Shown here: in pieces, positions 15,897-24,923 of the stretch
Layout: the number at the start of each line of letters is the position of its first letter
Position numbering within the stretch: the stretch's first letter is position 1
NCBI GenBank assembly: GCA_963761615.1
Contig: CAVXGU010000003.1
Coordinates: 2,480,001-2,544,000, forward strand
Origin: CAVXGU01 sp963761615
Lineage (GTDB): Bacteria > Acidobacteriota > Vicinamibacteria > Vicinamibacterales > CAVVIG01
Direction of reading: 5' to 3'
Length of the DNA stretch: 64,000 nucleotides
Notes under the pieces: generated by a model
What the model was told of the DNA's origin: nothing
The model's input: only the letters and a program-made list of their open reading frames with translations
Databases searched by the model: none
Program-made: the position numbers and the translations under genes

Positions 15897-16802
15897 TCAC
15901 TCCTCCGGCTCGGGCTCCAGTCGATCGCCGCGAAGCCGCGCATAGGCGGCGGTGAGCTCTGCGCCGTACAGCAGGATTATCGCCTGCACGTACATCCAGA
16001 TCAGGAACACGACGACGGCCGTGATCGAGCCGTTGATCCGCGAGAGCTCGGACACGTCACGCGCGTACCACGAAACGGTCTCGAGCGCGGTCTTCCAGAG
16101 CACGCCCGTCACGAACGCGCCGATCCAGACGTCGCGGAACGGCACCTTGACGTTGGGCACGTAGTAGAAGATGAGCGCGACGACGACGATGAAGAGGCCC
16201 GTCGTGGCCCAGCGGACGGCCAGCCCCCTCAGCACGCCCAGCCCCGGGAACCGCGCGAGGACGCCCGCGAACCAGCTCGCCCCCACCACGTGGCTCGCGC
16301 CGACCAGCACCACGGCGACCGCCATCAGCCCCGCGGTCACGATCATCATGAGGAACGCGAACCACTTGTGATGCAGGAAGCTGCGCCGCTTCTCGACGCC
16401 CCACGCGTAGTTGACCGCCGTTGTCATCGCGCTGAACACGCCGATGGCGCCCCAGATGAGCGCGACGGTGCCGACGATGCCGAGCGAGAGGCTGTCGCCG
16501 CGAAAGGCGTCGAGCTGCGCCGTGAAGAAGGCGAATTGCGCCGGAAAGTAGGACTGGACGACGCGCAGGACCGCCGCGCGGTCCTCAACGTTCGCGGTCA
16601 CCGCCCCGACCACGGACAGCGCGATCATGAAGAACGGAAAGAGGGACAGCAGGGCGTAGTACGCGATCGACGCCGCGTACGCGGGGCTGTCGCCGTGGTA
16701 GAACTCGGCCGCCGCCATCCACGCCGCCTTCCAGGCGAGCCCCGCGATGTCGCGGGACCGCCGACAGAACCGCACCGGCAGGGACGTGCCCGTCACGCGC
16801 AC
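15897..16802 (-). CDS. YihY/virulence-factor BrkB family inner-membrane protein
   Basis: The protein holds the YihY core: AYAASIAYYALLSLFPFFMI, then WGAIGVFSAMTTAVNYAWGV, several hydrophobic segments, FYYVPNVKVPFRDVWIGAFV and LYGAELTAAY near the end. Members are six-helix membrane proteins once mistaken for RNase BN; the transport role is unproven. An in-frame extension to 16970 is open but lacks family similarity, so I place the start at the GTG codons near 16802. No clear ribosome site decides between 16802 and 16796. Confidence 0.85.
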   Translation of the reverse strand: MRVTGTSLPVRFCRRSRDIAGLAWKAAWMAAAEFYHGDSPAYAASIAYYALLSLFPFFMIALSVVGAVTANVEDRAAVLRVVQSYFPAQFAFFTAQLDAFRGDSLSLGIVGTVALIWGAIGVFSAMTTAVNYAWGVEKRRSFLHHKWFAFLMMIVTAGLMAVAVVLVGASHVVGASWFAGVLARFPGLGVLRGLAVRWATTGLFIVVVALIFYYVPNVKVPFRDVWIGAFVTGVLWKTALETVSWYARDVSELSRINGSITAVVVFLIWMYVQAIILLYGAELTAAYARLRGDRLEPEPEE

Positions 16803-16857
16803 ATTATGGCAGGGCGCGCGCGAGGGACGCCCCGCATGCCTGTGCGATAATCGATCG

Positions 16858-17028
16858 ATGCCGGACGAGACGCCGCCCGCTCCGACGCGCCCGCTGACGC
16901 CGCTCAAGGTGACCGCGCCGAACGACGACAAGGTCCTCTGCGAGCGCTGCGGCGACGAGATGTACCGCATGCACGCGGTCTGGCGCTGTCCCGGCTGCGG
17001 CTACAAGACCGACTGCTGTGGCTGGTGA
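16858..17028 (+). CDS. Small zinc-ribbon protein
   Basis: The 56-residue protein starts MPDETPPAPTRPLTPLKVT and carries two CxxC knuckles: VLCERCGDEMYRM and WRCPGCGYKTDCCGW. The spacing fits a single zinc-ribbon. The function is unknown; such mini-ribbons are common in this type of genome. It starts 39 bases before the acyl-CoA carboxylase gene and may be the first gene of that operon. Confidence 0.65.
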   Translation: MPDETPPAPTRPLTPLKVTAPNDDKVLCERCGDEMYRMHAVWRCPGCGYKTDCCGW

Positions 17029-17067
17029 CGGGACCCGCTGATCGCCCCGTCTGACAGGCTGCCGACC

Positions 17068-18675
17068 GTGGACGTACTCGAGACGCGCGTCAATCCCGCA
17101 GACGCGGCGTTCGCCGCGAATCGCGATCGCATGGAGGCGCTCGTCGCCGAGCTCACGCGGCGCCGATCGGCCGCCGCGCAGGGCGGCGGCCTGCGCTACC
17201 TCGAGCGCCACCGCGAGCAGGGCAAGCTGCCGGTTCGGGAACGCATCCAGCGCCTGCTGGACCCGAAGGCGCCGTTCCTGGAGCTCTCGCCGCTCGCGGC
17301 CTGCGAGATGTACGGCGGCGACGTCCCGGCCGCGGGCCTCGTCACCGGCGTCGGACGCGTCGCCCAGCGCGACGTCGTCGTGATCGCCAACGACGCGACG
17401 GTCAAGGGGGGCACCTACTTCCCGATCACGGTCAAGAAGCACCTGCGTGCGCAGCAGATCGCGCTCGAGAACCACCTCCCGTGCATCTACCTCGTGGATT
17501 CCGGCGGCGCCTTCCTGCCGCTGCAGGCCGAGGTCTTTCCCGACCGCGAGCACTTCGGACGGATCTTCTTCAACCAGGCGCGGATGTCCGCCGAGCGCGT
17601 GCCGCAGATCGCCGTCGTGATGGGATCGTGCACCGCGGGCGGCGCGTACGTGCCCGCGATGTCGGACGAGACCATCATCGTCAAGGGCACGGGAACGATC
17701 TTTCTGGGCGGTCCGCCGCTCGTGAAGGCCGCGACCGGCGAGGAAGTGACCGCCGAGGATCTGGGGGGCGCCGACGTGCACACGCGCCTGTCGGGCGTCG
17801 CCGATTACCTGGCCGAGAACGACGATCACGCGCTCGAGATCTGCCGCACGATCGTCTCCACGCTCGGGCTCGGTCCCCGTGCACGCATCGATCGGACCGT
17901 GCCCGAGCCGCCGCGCTACGAGGCCGCCGAGCTGTACGGCGTCGTGCCCGCCGACCGGCGGAAGGCCTTCGACGTCCGCGAGATCGTCGCGCGCCTCGTC
18001 GACGGCTCGAAGTTCGACGAGTTCAAGGCGCGCTACGGGCCGACAATCGTCACCGGCTTCGCCCGCCTCGACGGATTCCTGGTCGGCGTCGTCGCCAACA
18101 ACGGCGTGCTGTTCTCCGAGTCGGCGCTCAAGGCCACCCACTTCATCGAGATGTGCGCGCTGCGCCGGATCCCGATCCTCTTCCTCCAGAACATCGTCGG
18201 CTTCATGGTCGGCCGCGAGTACGAGCGGGCGGGCATCGCGAAGGACGGTGCCAAGCTCGTGCACGCCGTCGCCAACGCGATGGTGCCCAAGTTCACCGTC
18301 ATCGTCGGGGGATCGTTCGGCGCGGGCAACTACGGGATGTGCGGCCGCGCCTACGACCCGCGCCTGCTCTGGATGTGGCCGAACGCCCGGATCTCGGTGA
18401 TGGGAGGCGAGCAGGCCGCCGGCGTGCTCGCCACCGTCAAGCGCGACCAGCTCGAGCGCGAGGGCAAGACGCTCGGCGCCGCCGAGGAGGACGCGATCCG
18501 GCGGCCCATCCTCGAGAAGTACGAAGCCGAAGGGTCCCCCTACTACTCCACCGCGCGCCTGTGGGACGATGGCGTGATCGACCCGCGGGACACGAGGGGC
18601 GTGCTGTCGATCGGCCTGCGCATGGCCGTGAACGCGCCCGTCCCCGACACGCGGTTCGGCGTCTTCCGCATGTAA
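17068..18675 (+). CDS. mccB: Methylcrotonyl-CoA carboxylase carboxyltransferase (beta) subunit
   Basis: The 535-residue protein has the carboxyltransferase two-domain fold. The N-terminal half shows LRYLERHREQGKLPVRERI and YLVDSGGAFLPLQAEVFPD; the C-terminal half shows ILFLQNIVGFMVGREYERAG, GGSFGAGNYGMCGRAYDPR and ISVMGGEQAAGVLA. These are closest to 3-methylcrotonyl-CoA carboxylase, which carboxylates the leucine intermediate using biotin from an alpha subunit. The next two genes encode the following two steps, which supports the assignment over propionyl- or geranyl-CoA carboxylase. No biotin carboxylase alpha gene lies in the window. The start is GTG 17068. Confidence 0.9.
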   Translation: MDVLETRVNPADAAFAANRDRMEALVAELTRRRSAAAQGGGLRYLERHREQGKLPVRERIQRLLDPKAPFLELSPLAACEMYGGDVPAAGLVTGVGRVAQRDVVVIANDATVKGGTYFPITVKKHLRAQQIALENHLPCIYLVDSGGAFLPLQAEVFPDREHFGRIFFNQARMSAERVPQIAVVMGSCTAGGAYVPAMSDETIIVKGTGTIFLGGPPLVKAATGEEVTAEDLGGADVHTRLSGVADYLAENDDHALEICRTIVSTLGLGPRARIDRTVPEPPRYEAAELYGVVPADRRKAFDVREIVARLVDGSKFDEFKARYGPTIVTGFARLDGFLVGVVANNGVLFSESALKATHFIEMCALRRIPILFLQNIVGFMVGREYERAGIAKDGAKLVHAVANAMVPKFTVIVGGSFGAGNYGMCGRAYDPRLLWMWPNARISVMGGEQAAGVLATVKRDQLEREGKTLGAAEEDAIRRPILEKYEAEGSPYYSTARLWDDGVIDPRDTRGVLSIGLRMAVNAPVPDTRFGVFRM

Positions 18676-19467
18676 ATGGCATTCGAGCATCTGCACGTCG
18701 TGCGGGCGCGCGGGGTCGAGACGGTGACCCTGAACCGGCCCGACGTGCGCAACGCCTTCAACGACGCGGTCATCGCCGAGCTGACGGCGTGGGCGGCGTC
18801 GATCGAGGACGCACCGCCGCCCGATCGTCCGCGGGTGGCCGTGCTCGCCGGTGCGGGCCGGAGCTTCAGCGCCGGCGCCGACATCACCTGGATGGCGAGG
18901 ACGGTCGCCTATTCCGAGGCGGAGAACCTGCGCGACGCCGAGGCCGCATCGCGGATGTTCTCTGCGCTCGACGGCCTGCCGATCCCGCTCGTGGCACGCG
19001 TCCACGGCGCGGCCATCGGGGGCGGCGCCGGACTGGTCGCCGTCTCCGACGTCGCCCTCGCCGAGGACGCCGCCGTGTTCGCGTTCAGCGAGGTCCGCCT
19101 CGGCATCGTCCCGGCGGTGATCTCGCCGTTCGTCATCGCGAAGATCGGCGCATCGGCGGCCCGGGCGCTGTTCCTCACCGGGGGCCGCTTCTCCGCCGCC
19201 CGGGCGCGCGAGATCGGTCTGGTCCACGAGGTGACGCCGCCCGGCGGCCTCGACGCCACGTTGCAGGCCGTCGTGGCGCAGCTCCTCGAAGGCGGACCCG
19301 AAGCCCTCGCCGCCGCCAAGGCCCTGGTCGCCGACGTTCGCGAGCGTCCCCTGCACGAGGCCCTGGCCCGCACGGCGCGCACGATCGCGGAGCGGCGCGT
19401 CTCTGCCGAGGGCCAGGAAGGCCTGAAGGCCTTTCTCGAGAAGCGGCCACCCTCGTGGCGGGCATGA
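18676..19467 (+). CDS. liuC: Enoyl-CoA hydratase, probable methylglutaconyl-CoA hydratase
   Basis: The 263-residue crotonase-fold protein starts directly after the mccB stop with no gap. The oxyanion-hole strands are visible as GRSFSAGADITWM and HGAAIGGGAGLVAVSDVALA, and the Glu region as FAFSEVRLGIVPAVISPFV. By operon position it should hydrate 3-methylglutaconyl-CoA to HMG-CoA in leucine breakdown. Crotonases are promiscuous, so the substrate rests on context. Its stop overlaps the start of the HMG-CoA lyase gene (ATGA). Confidence 0.85.
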   Translation: MAFEHLHVVRARGVETVTLNRPDVRNAFNDAVIAELTAWAASIEDAPPPDRPRVAVLAGAGRSFSAGADITWMARTVAYSEAENLRDAEAASRMFSALDGLPIPLVARVHGAAIGGGAGLVAVSDVALAEDAAVFAFSEVRLGIVPAVISPFVIAKIGASAARALFLTGGRFSAARAREIGLVHEVTPPGGLDATLQAVVAQLLEGGPEALAAAKALVADVRERPLHEALARTARTIAERRVSAEGQEGLKAFLEKRPPSWRA

Positions 19468-20396
19468 AGGTCACCGTCGTCGAGGTGGGTCCCCGGGACG
19501 GGCTCCAGAACGAGCGCGCGGTGGTGCCGACCGCCGACAAGATCGCGTTCGTCGACAAGCTGAGCGCCGCGGGCCTGCCGGTGATCGAGGTCTCGGCGTT
19601 CGTGAGCCCGAAGTGGGTGCCGCGGATGGCCGACGCCGGGGCCGTGTTCGCGGGCATCGCGCGCCGGCCGGGCGTGCGCTACACGGCGCTCGTGCCCAAT
19701 CTCGCCGGCCTCGATCGCGCCCTCGCCGCCGGCGTCGCCGAGGTCGCCATCTTCGCCGCGTCGACCGAGACCTTCAGCCGCAGGAATATCAACCAGGGCA
19801 TCGACGAGTCGCTGGCCACCTACGCGCAGGTCTGTGAGAAGGCCCGTGCGCAGCGCATCCGGGTGCGCGGGTACCTCTCGACCGCGTTCGGTTGTCCCTA
19901 CGAAGGACGCGTCGCGCCAGCGACGGTGGCGGAACTGGCCGCGCGGTTGATCGATCTGGGGGTATTCGAGGTAGCGGTGAGCGACACGATTGGCGTCGCC
20001 CATCCGGGCCAGGTGCCCGTCGTGCTCGAGGCGGTGTTCGCGCGGGTGCCGCCCGAACGCGTCGCCCTGCACTTCCACGACACCCGCGGCACCGCGCTCG
20101 CCAACGTGCTCGCGGCACTGCCGCTCGGGATCCGGACGTTCGACGCCTCGGCCGGCGGCCTCGGCGGCTGCCCGTACGCGCCAGGCGCGGCCGGCAACCT
20201 GGCGACCGACGACCTGATCTACATGCTGGACGGAATGGGGATCGAAACCGGCGTGTCCCTGGCGGCCCTCGAGGAGGCGACCGCCTTCATCGCGACCCGA
20301 ATCGACCACCCGCTGCCGTCGCGCTACGCGCAGGCGGCGCGGGCTACGACGTCGCCGGCTGGGCCTGGGCCGGTTCCGACGCCTCGAGTGCCTTGA
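19464..20396 (+). CDS. mvaB: Hydroxymethylglutaryl-CoA lyase
   Basis: The 310-residue TIM-barrel enzyme starts MKVTVVEVGPRDGLQNE, the HMG-CoA lyase signature. It continues with IEVSAFVSPKWVPRMADA and LHFHDTRGTALAN, and holds the active-site Cys in GGLGGCPYAPGAAGNLATDD. It cleaves HMG-CoA to acetoacetate and acetyl-CoA, the last step of leucine degradation. The ATG overlaps the upstream hydratase stop. Its 3' end overlaps the convergent ferredoxin gene by 53 bases. Confidence 0.92.
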   Translation: MKVTVVEVGPRDGLQNERAVVPTADKIAFVDKLSAAGLPVIEVSAFVSPKWVPRMADAGAVFAGIARRPGVRYTALVPNLAGLDRALAAGVAEVAIFAASTETFSRRNINQGIDESLATYAQVCEKARAQRIRVRGYLSTAFGCPYEGRVAPATVAELAARLIDLGVFEVAVSDTIGVAHPGQVPVVLEAVFARVPPERVALHFHDTRGTALANVLAALPLGIRTFDASAGGLGGCPYAPGAAGNLATDDLIYMLDGMGIETGVSLAALEEATAFIATRIDHPLPSRYAQAARATTSPAGPGPVPTPRVP

Positions 20397-20697
20397 CGAC
20401 GTCGGCGAACGGCATCATGTTGATCGCGTCGTAGTCCGGCGGGCAGCCGAACTCGCGCTGCTGCGGCGCCGTGGGATTCCCGAGCGTCACGCAGAGTCCG
20501 CATCCAATGCACAGGTCGGCGCGCACGGCGCAGACCATCCGCCCGTCCCGGTCCGGCTCTTCGACGATGCACCCGGCGACCGGACAGGCCGCCTGGCAGA
20601 TCGAACACGCAAAAGCACCGAAGCACCGATCAGGATCGATGACGGCAATCGTCTTCGGGGCCTTCTTGCGCGGCCCGCCCATCATTTTGGTCCACAT
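20344..20697 (-). CDS. Ferredoxin-like 4Fe-4S protein
   Basis: The 117-residue protein has two cysteine clusters: RCFGAFACSICQAACPVAGC and LCIGCGLCVTLGNPTAPQ with a later GCP. The second has the CxxCxxC core; the first is an atypical dicluster-ferredoxin box with extra cysteines. It should carry electrons, possibly for one or two 4Fe-4S clusters. Its 3' end lies inside the end of the HMG-CoA lyase gene. Confidence 0.75.
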   Translation of the reverse strand: MWTKMMGGPRKKAPKTIAVIDPDRCFGAFACSICQAACPVAGCIVEEPDRDGRMVCAVRADLCIGCGLCVTLGNPTAPQQREFGCPPDYDAINMMPFADVVKALEASEPAQAQPATS

Positions 20698-20747
20698 TGG
20701 GAGCCATTATATATGGGGTGACGGGGTGATGTCGTGACGGGGTGACG

Positions 20748-21278
20748 CTACCAGTGCTTGAGCGGGGCGCCCTGCGGCGGGGCACCGAGTTCCGGCATGG
20801 TCGCGTACAACGAGGACGTGTCCTCGTAAATCACGCCATCGGAATTCACCGCGAAGAACCGCAGGTTGCCTGGCTCGAGGGGGTCGGCGGCGGCGGCGTA
20901 GCCCCTCGACAGGCTCCCGGCGCCCTGGCCGTTGCACGACGCGGGCGCGCCCCCGTACGGCACGCCGTCGAGCTGCATCAGGTACTCCGACTTGACGACG
21001 CTCGCGGCGCCACCCAGATCCGGGCTGATGAAGGCGTCCGTGCTCCCGGGCGGCGCCTGTCCCAGGATCGGGAACGACGGCGCGTAGAATCCGCCGCCGC
21101 AGCTCAAGGCGTACGTCAGCTCGGAGCTCGACACCGTCCGCAGACTTCCGATCGCCGAGGCCGCCGAGGCCGCCTGCTTCGCTTTCAGCAGGCGCGGCAG
21201 CGCGGCCGCCAGCAACACCCCGATGATGCCGCAGGTGAAGATCAGGTCGATCAGGAAGAAGCCGTCGCTTTTCTTCAT
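20748..21278 (-). CDS. Type IV pilin/pseudopilin-like protein
   Basis: The 176-residue protein starts MKKSDGFFLIDLIFTCGIIG. The short basic leader ending in Gly, followed by Phe and a hydrophobic helix ending in LPRLLKAKQAA, is a type III (prepilin) signal. The usual Glu at position 5 of the mature protein is replaced by Asp (GFFLID). The C-terminal part has Cys residues and no clear match. It likely forms or caps a pilus or type II secretion pseudopilus. ATG 21278 is chosen over GTG 21281. Confidence 0.7.
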   Translation of the reverse strand: MKKSDGFFLIDLIFTCGIIGVLLAAALPRLLKAKQAASAASAIGSLRTVSSSELTYALSCGGGFYAPSFPILGQAPPGSTDAFISPDLGGAASVVKSEYLMQLDGVPYGGAPASCNGQGAGSLSRGYAAAADPLEPGNLRFFAVNSDGVIYEDTSSLYATMPELGAPPQGAPLKHW

Positions 21279-21507
21279 CACAGGATCGTGTCGCCGTAAC
21301 GGGTTGCAGATACCATGCCCGACGGGACGTTTCTGTCAAGTCGTTGATTCCGGAAGACTTGACGATTCGGCAGGACCAGCGTGACTGACAGTTTTTGTCA
21401 GAACTCGCTCTCGCCTGACACTTTGTGACAGTTTCGGCCAAGAGCACTGCGCCCAATAGGGGGAACGGCGCACAAGGCTGCGCCCTCGCCGGAACACTCT
21501 GGCGTGG

Positions 21508-22899
21508 CTACTTGGGTGTCGGCGGATTGGCCGCGCGGGCCTTCTTGAAGATGTCGGCGACGTCCTGGTTGCCGGCCACGGCGGCATAGATCCACGCCGT
21601 CCGCCCCGACTTGTCGGCGAGCTCCATGTCGGCGCCCTTGTCCAGCAGGAGCTGCACCAGCTCCGCGTCGCCGGCGGAGGCCGCGCCCATGAGCGCCGTC
21701 CGGCCCTGCTCGTCGGCGGCGTTGACGTCCACGGGCTGCGCGAGCAGCAGCCGCATCGCGGCCGTGCCCGCACCGTTCGGCGCGAAGGCGGCCTCGATGA
21801 GCGGCGTCGTGCCCTGGGTGGTGCGGATGCTCAGATCCGCACCGCCCGCGATCAGCACCTTCACTGCCGAGGTGCACCCGTCGGCGGAGGCGGCGACGAT
21901 GGCCGTGCTGCTGTTGGCCGGCGCGTTGATGTTGACGCCTGCCTCGAGCAGCCGCTGGACGACCGGCGTGCGGCAGTTGCCGGCGGCAAGCACCAGCTCG
22001 CGCGGGCCGGGCTTTGCGCCCGCCTTGATCAACGCCGCGACGACCGCATCCTGGCCGCCCGACGACGCGTAGGTGAGGGCGGTCCCGCCAGCGACGTCGG
22101 TCGCCGTGAGCTTCGCACCTCCCTTCAGGAGGGCGTCGACGGCGGACGTCGATCCGCTCAGCGCGGCAGCCATCAGCGGCGTCCGCGCATTCGTATCGGC
22201 CTGGTTGGGGTCGGCTCCTCCCGCCAGCAAGGCGGTGACGACGTCGCCGTATCCGCTGTAGGCGGCGGTCACGAGCGCGGTCGATCCTTCGGCATTCTTC
22301 AGCGTGACGTTGGCGCCGTGCGCCAGGAGCGCACGAACGGCGGCGATCCGATCCGACGAGGCCGCGCGCATCAGCGCGGTCAGGCCGTCCTTGTCGACCG
22401 CATTGACGTCGGCGCCGGCCGCGATGAGCGCGGCGACGACGTCATCTCGCCCCTGGCCGGCGGCGACCATCAGCGGCGTGACGCCCTCGCCGTCTTTCGT
22501 CGCCACCGACGCGCCCGCGTGCAGCAACTGATCGACGACATCGGCGTGGCCGTACATGGCGGCACTGAAGAGCGCCGTCTGGCCTGCCGGGTCCGCGGCG
22601 GCGACGTCGACGCCCTTCGCGCCGAGCAGCGCCTTGACGACGTCGGCGTGCCCGGCGGCTGCGGCGTGCATCAGCGCGGTGAGGCCCATGGAGTCCTTCG
22701 CGTTGACGTCCGCGCCGCTGGCAAGCAGGCGGTTCACGTCCGAGAGGTGCCCCGCCGCGGCGGCCTCGACGAGCGGAACGTGCATCTCGCGGGTCGGCGC
22801 CATGGGCTCGGGCTGGCCCAGCCCTCCGAGAGGATCCTGAGCGAACGCGAGGGACGCGACGGCGGCGACCGCGACGGCAAGCAGCAGGATGCGCTTCAT
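21508..22899 (-). CDS. Secreted ankyrin-repeat protein
   Basis: The protein begins MKRILLLAVAVAAVASLAFA, a signal peptide. It then consists almost wholly of ankyrin repeats of about 33 residues, with repeated units such as DSMGLTALMHAAAAGHADVV, DKDGLTALMRAASSDRIAAV and DKSGRTAWIYAAVAGNQDVA. I count roughly a dozen, with minor decay in the middle. It is a periplasmic or extracellular protein-binding scaffold. ATG 22899 is chosen since it starts the signal peptide; a GTG at 22923 would overlap the stop of the preceding gene. Confidence 0.88.
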   Translation of the reverse strand: MKRILLLAVAVAAVASLAFAQDPLGGLGQPEPMAPTREMHVPLVEAAAAGHLSDVNRLLASGADVNAKDSMGLTALMHAAAAGHADVVKALLGAKGVDVAAADPAGQTALFSAAMYGHADVVDQLLHAGASVATKDGEGVTPLMVAAGQGRDDVVAALIAAGADVNAVDKDGLTALMRAASSDRIAAVRALLAHGANVTLKNAEGSTALVTAAYSGYGDVVTALLAGGADPNQADTNARTPLMAAALSGSTSAVDALLKGGAKLTATDVAGGTALTYASSGGQDAVVAALIKAGAKPGPRELVLAAGNCRTPVVQRLLEAGVNINAPANSSTAIVAASADGCTSAVKVLIAGGADLSIRTTQGTTPLIEAAFAPNGAGTAAMRLLLAQPVDVNAADEQGRTALMGAASAGDAELVQLLLDKGADMELADKSGRTAWIYAAVAGNQDVADIFKKARAANPPTPK

Positions 22900-22919
22900 A
22901 AGGTGGATCTTACTGCGCC

Positions 22920-23819
22920 TCACCGGCCCTTGGGCAGATCGACCGACTGGCCGGCTTCCACCGCGAAACGGCGGAACCGGCCGTAGGTGGCGACGCCACG
23001 GAGCTCCTGCTGGCGCTCGAGCGCCGTGCCGACGAGATAGCTCTCGCTCATCTGTTCCGGCACGGCGATGCCGAATGCGGCGTCGAAGCGGAACGACGTC
23101 GTGACCCGCGCGACCACATTGGCATCGTCCAGCGCGAGCTCGGTGCGGAAGATGCGGCCCGTGAGCGCGTCAATCCAGACCCGTCCGTGCGCCGGCATGT
23201 CGCGATCGTACGCCGCCCGGACGATCGTCGGCCGCGCCGTCTCACGGTAATTCACGATCCACACGCCCGGGCCGACCTCGGGATCCGCCTTGTCGAGGTC
23301 GAACGCGAAGTGCGACTGGTAGTCGGACTGCATGAACGCCAGGACGAACACCGGGTTGTTGACGGTGCGGGTCATGTTGCCCAGGTTGTAGCGGGCGCTC
23401 TCCTTGGCGATGGCGTTGGCCTTCTCCACCGACTTCGGCGTGGGATCGAGGAAGAGCTTCTCGAGGCGCTGGTCGCGGTCGTGCACGGCCTTGCCGTCGA
23501 CCTCGAAGACGTCGCGAAACGGCATCCACGCGGTCGAGTTGGGCAACTGAACGAGCAGGAAGTCGGAGCGCAGGACGCGGTGGCTGGCCCGGCCGTGCGC
23601 GCCATCGCCCGTGCCGTTGGGCCCGACGCGGCTCGTCGTCGAGTCCTGGACGTAGTCCTCCTCGGCGACCACGCTCGAGAAGCAATCCGTGAACTCCTCG
23701 GCGTAGCGCCCGGCGCGCGTCAGCAGGACGTCGAGCGACGGCGGCGCCTGCGCCGGCGCCATGCGCGGCCAGATGGCCAGCGCGAGGGCAGCCGCCGCCG
23801 CGACCGGCGAAACTCGCAT
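22920..23819 (-). CDS. Exported protein of unknown function
   Basis: The 299-residue protein has a signal peptide (SPVAAAAALALAIWPRMAPA), then VLLTRAGRYAEEFTDCFSSV and VVAEEDYVQDS. The C-terminal half looks beta-rich (HGRVWIDALTGRIFRTELAL and RRFAVEAGQSVDLPKG). I know this layout as a recurrent Acidobacteria-type exported protein without a function. It is directly upstream of the ankyrin gene on the same strand, so the two probably form an operon. Confidence 0.7.
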   Translation of the reverse strand: MRVSPVAAAAALALAIWPRMAPAQAPPSLDVLLTRAGRYAEEFTDCFSSVVAEEDYVQDSTTSRVGPNGTGDGAHGRASHRVLRSDFLLVQLPNSTAWMPFRDVFEVDGKAVHDRDQRLEKLFLDPTPKSVEKANAIAKESARYNLGNMTRTVNNPVFVLAFMQSDYQSHFAFDLDKADPEVGPGVWIVNYRETARPTIVRAAYDRDMPAHGRVWIDALTGRIFRTELALDDANVVARVTTSFRFDAAFGIAVPEQMSESYLVGTALERQQELRGVATYGRFRRFAVEAGQSVDLPKGR

Positions 23820-23904
23820 GACGGGAGTGTAGCTGAAAGGAATGCGCGCGGGACCACGGTGCCGCGGCCGGCGCAGTCCGGCCCGCGCCGCGCGCTGGGC
23901 GCCC

Positions 23905-24348
23905 TCAGGGATGAACGACGCGGATGACGAAAGTGGCGGCCTGGTCCAGCGAGCCGGAGTCGGACACGGAGACGCAGTGGATGCCCGACGTCATGCTGTC
24001 GTTCAGCTGGGCGGTGAGGGCGGGGGCCGCCTGCGCCTGGGCGTCGAGTTGACAGCCGGTGCCGGCGGGCGTGCCGAGCCCGAGCGTCAGCGAGGGGTGC
24101 AATACGTCGAGGAGCGGCGAGCCGGCCCGGAGGCTGGCCAGGGTGACGTCCACGGCCCCGGCAGCCCGCAGCGTGAACGAATAGAAGCTGGAGCCGCCAA
24201 TCGGCAATGTCCCCGTGAAGAACTCGGTCGTCGTCGACGACGTGGTCGAGGGCGCGGTCGGGGTCGTGGTGCCGCTGCACCCGGCCGCGACGGAAGCGAT
24301 CGCCACGACGGCGCCGAGAGCGGGAAGGATTCGGCCCAGAATGCGCAT
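23905..24348 (-). CDS. Small lipoprotein, paralogue 1 of three
   Basis: The 147-residue protein has a lipoprotein signal ending in ASVAAGCSGT, then a Thr/Ser-rich linker, then FFTGTLPIGGSSFYSFTLRA. It ends with a Cys pair region (GTGCQLDAQAQAA, GIHCVSVSDSGSL) and ATFVIRVVHP. The pattern resembles a prepeptidase-type C-terminal beta-sandwich. Two relatives follow at 24355 and 24924. Confidence 0.72.
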   Translation of the reverse strand: MRILGRILPALGAVVAIASVAAGCSGTTTPTAPSTTSSTTTEFFTGTLPIGGSSFYSFTLRAAGAVDVTLASLRAGSPLLDVLHPSLTLGLGTPAGTGCQLDAQAQAAPALTAQLNDSMTSGIHCVSVSDSGSLDQAATFVIRVVHP

Positions 24349-24354
24349 GGAAGC

Positions 24355-24778
24355 TCAGTGATGGTCGATCGTGACCGTGAACGACAGCGGCGCCTTACCC
24401 ACCTGTCCGATGTCGTAGAGATCCACGCAGTACGTGCCCGCGTCGGTCGCGACCGACAGGGAGCCGCCGGCACCGGCGGTGATCACCTGCGTGAGGGCGC
24501 AGTCGCTGCCGTCGAGCAGCCCGAGGCCCAGGCCCACCTGCACGCCCGACGGGTCGGTGCTGTTGAGCGTCGCCGTCAGCGTGGACGCCTGCGTGAGGAC
24601 GACGGCGCGCGAGACCTGCGTGCCGGCCGTGAGGTATCCGTTGAAGGTTTCAGGTACCGGTGGTCGCCGGAGTCGGCGACGTCGTGCTGTTGGAGCTGCA
24701 CCCTGCGCCGAGAACCCAGAGGAGAGACACTGCCGCGAGCGCACCCAGGCGCGCTCGACGGGACACCAAACCCATCAT
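24355..24778 (-). CDS. Small lipoprotein, paralogue 2 of three, frameshifted
   Basis: The first part starts MMGLVSRRARLGALAAVSLL with lipobox GAGCSSNS and a Thr/Pro linker, and ends at a TGA near 24650. The rest lies in another frame: ETFNGYLTAGTQVSRAVVL, GLLDGSDCALTQVI, GTYCVDLYDIGQVGKAPLSF. Compared with the paralogue at 24924 (ETFNGTVPVSGSSFYSF), one base change restores a single gene. So either a read error or a recent inactivation is present. Confidence 0.6.
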
Positions 24779-24923
24779 CCGAGTGTAGACGTCCGCCGGG
24801 ACCGATGAGCCGGCACCAAATGATGAAAAGTTCGTGACGAGTCTCCCGCAGGCGGCCGGCACGCCCGCTCTGTAGTCTAATCTGAGTCGATGCCATCTGC
24901 TGCCGTTCGTCCGGGAAACGCTC

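Noticed and set aside
16804..19356. 850-residue minus-strand ORF opposite the leucine operon
   Set aside because: Antisense artefact of GC-rich codon use; the plus strand encodes three well-known enzymes.
17481..19463. 5' part of the very long ORF that ends with HMG-CoA lyase
   Set aside because: Only the last 310 residues are a real protein; upstream is an out-of-frame reading of mccB and the hydratase.
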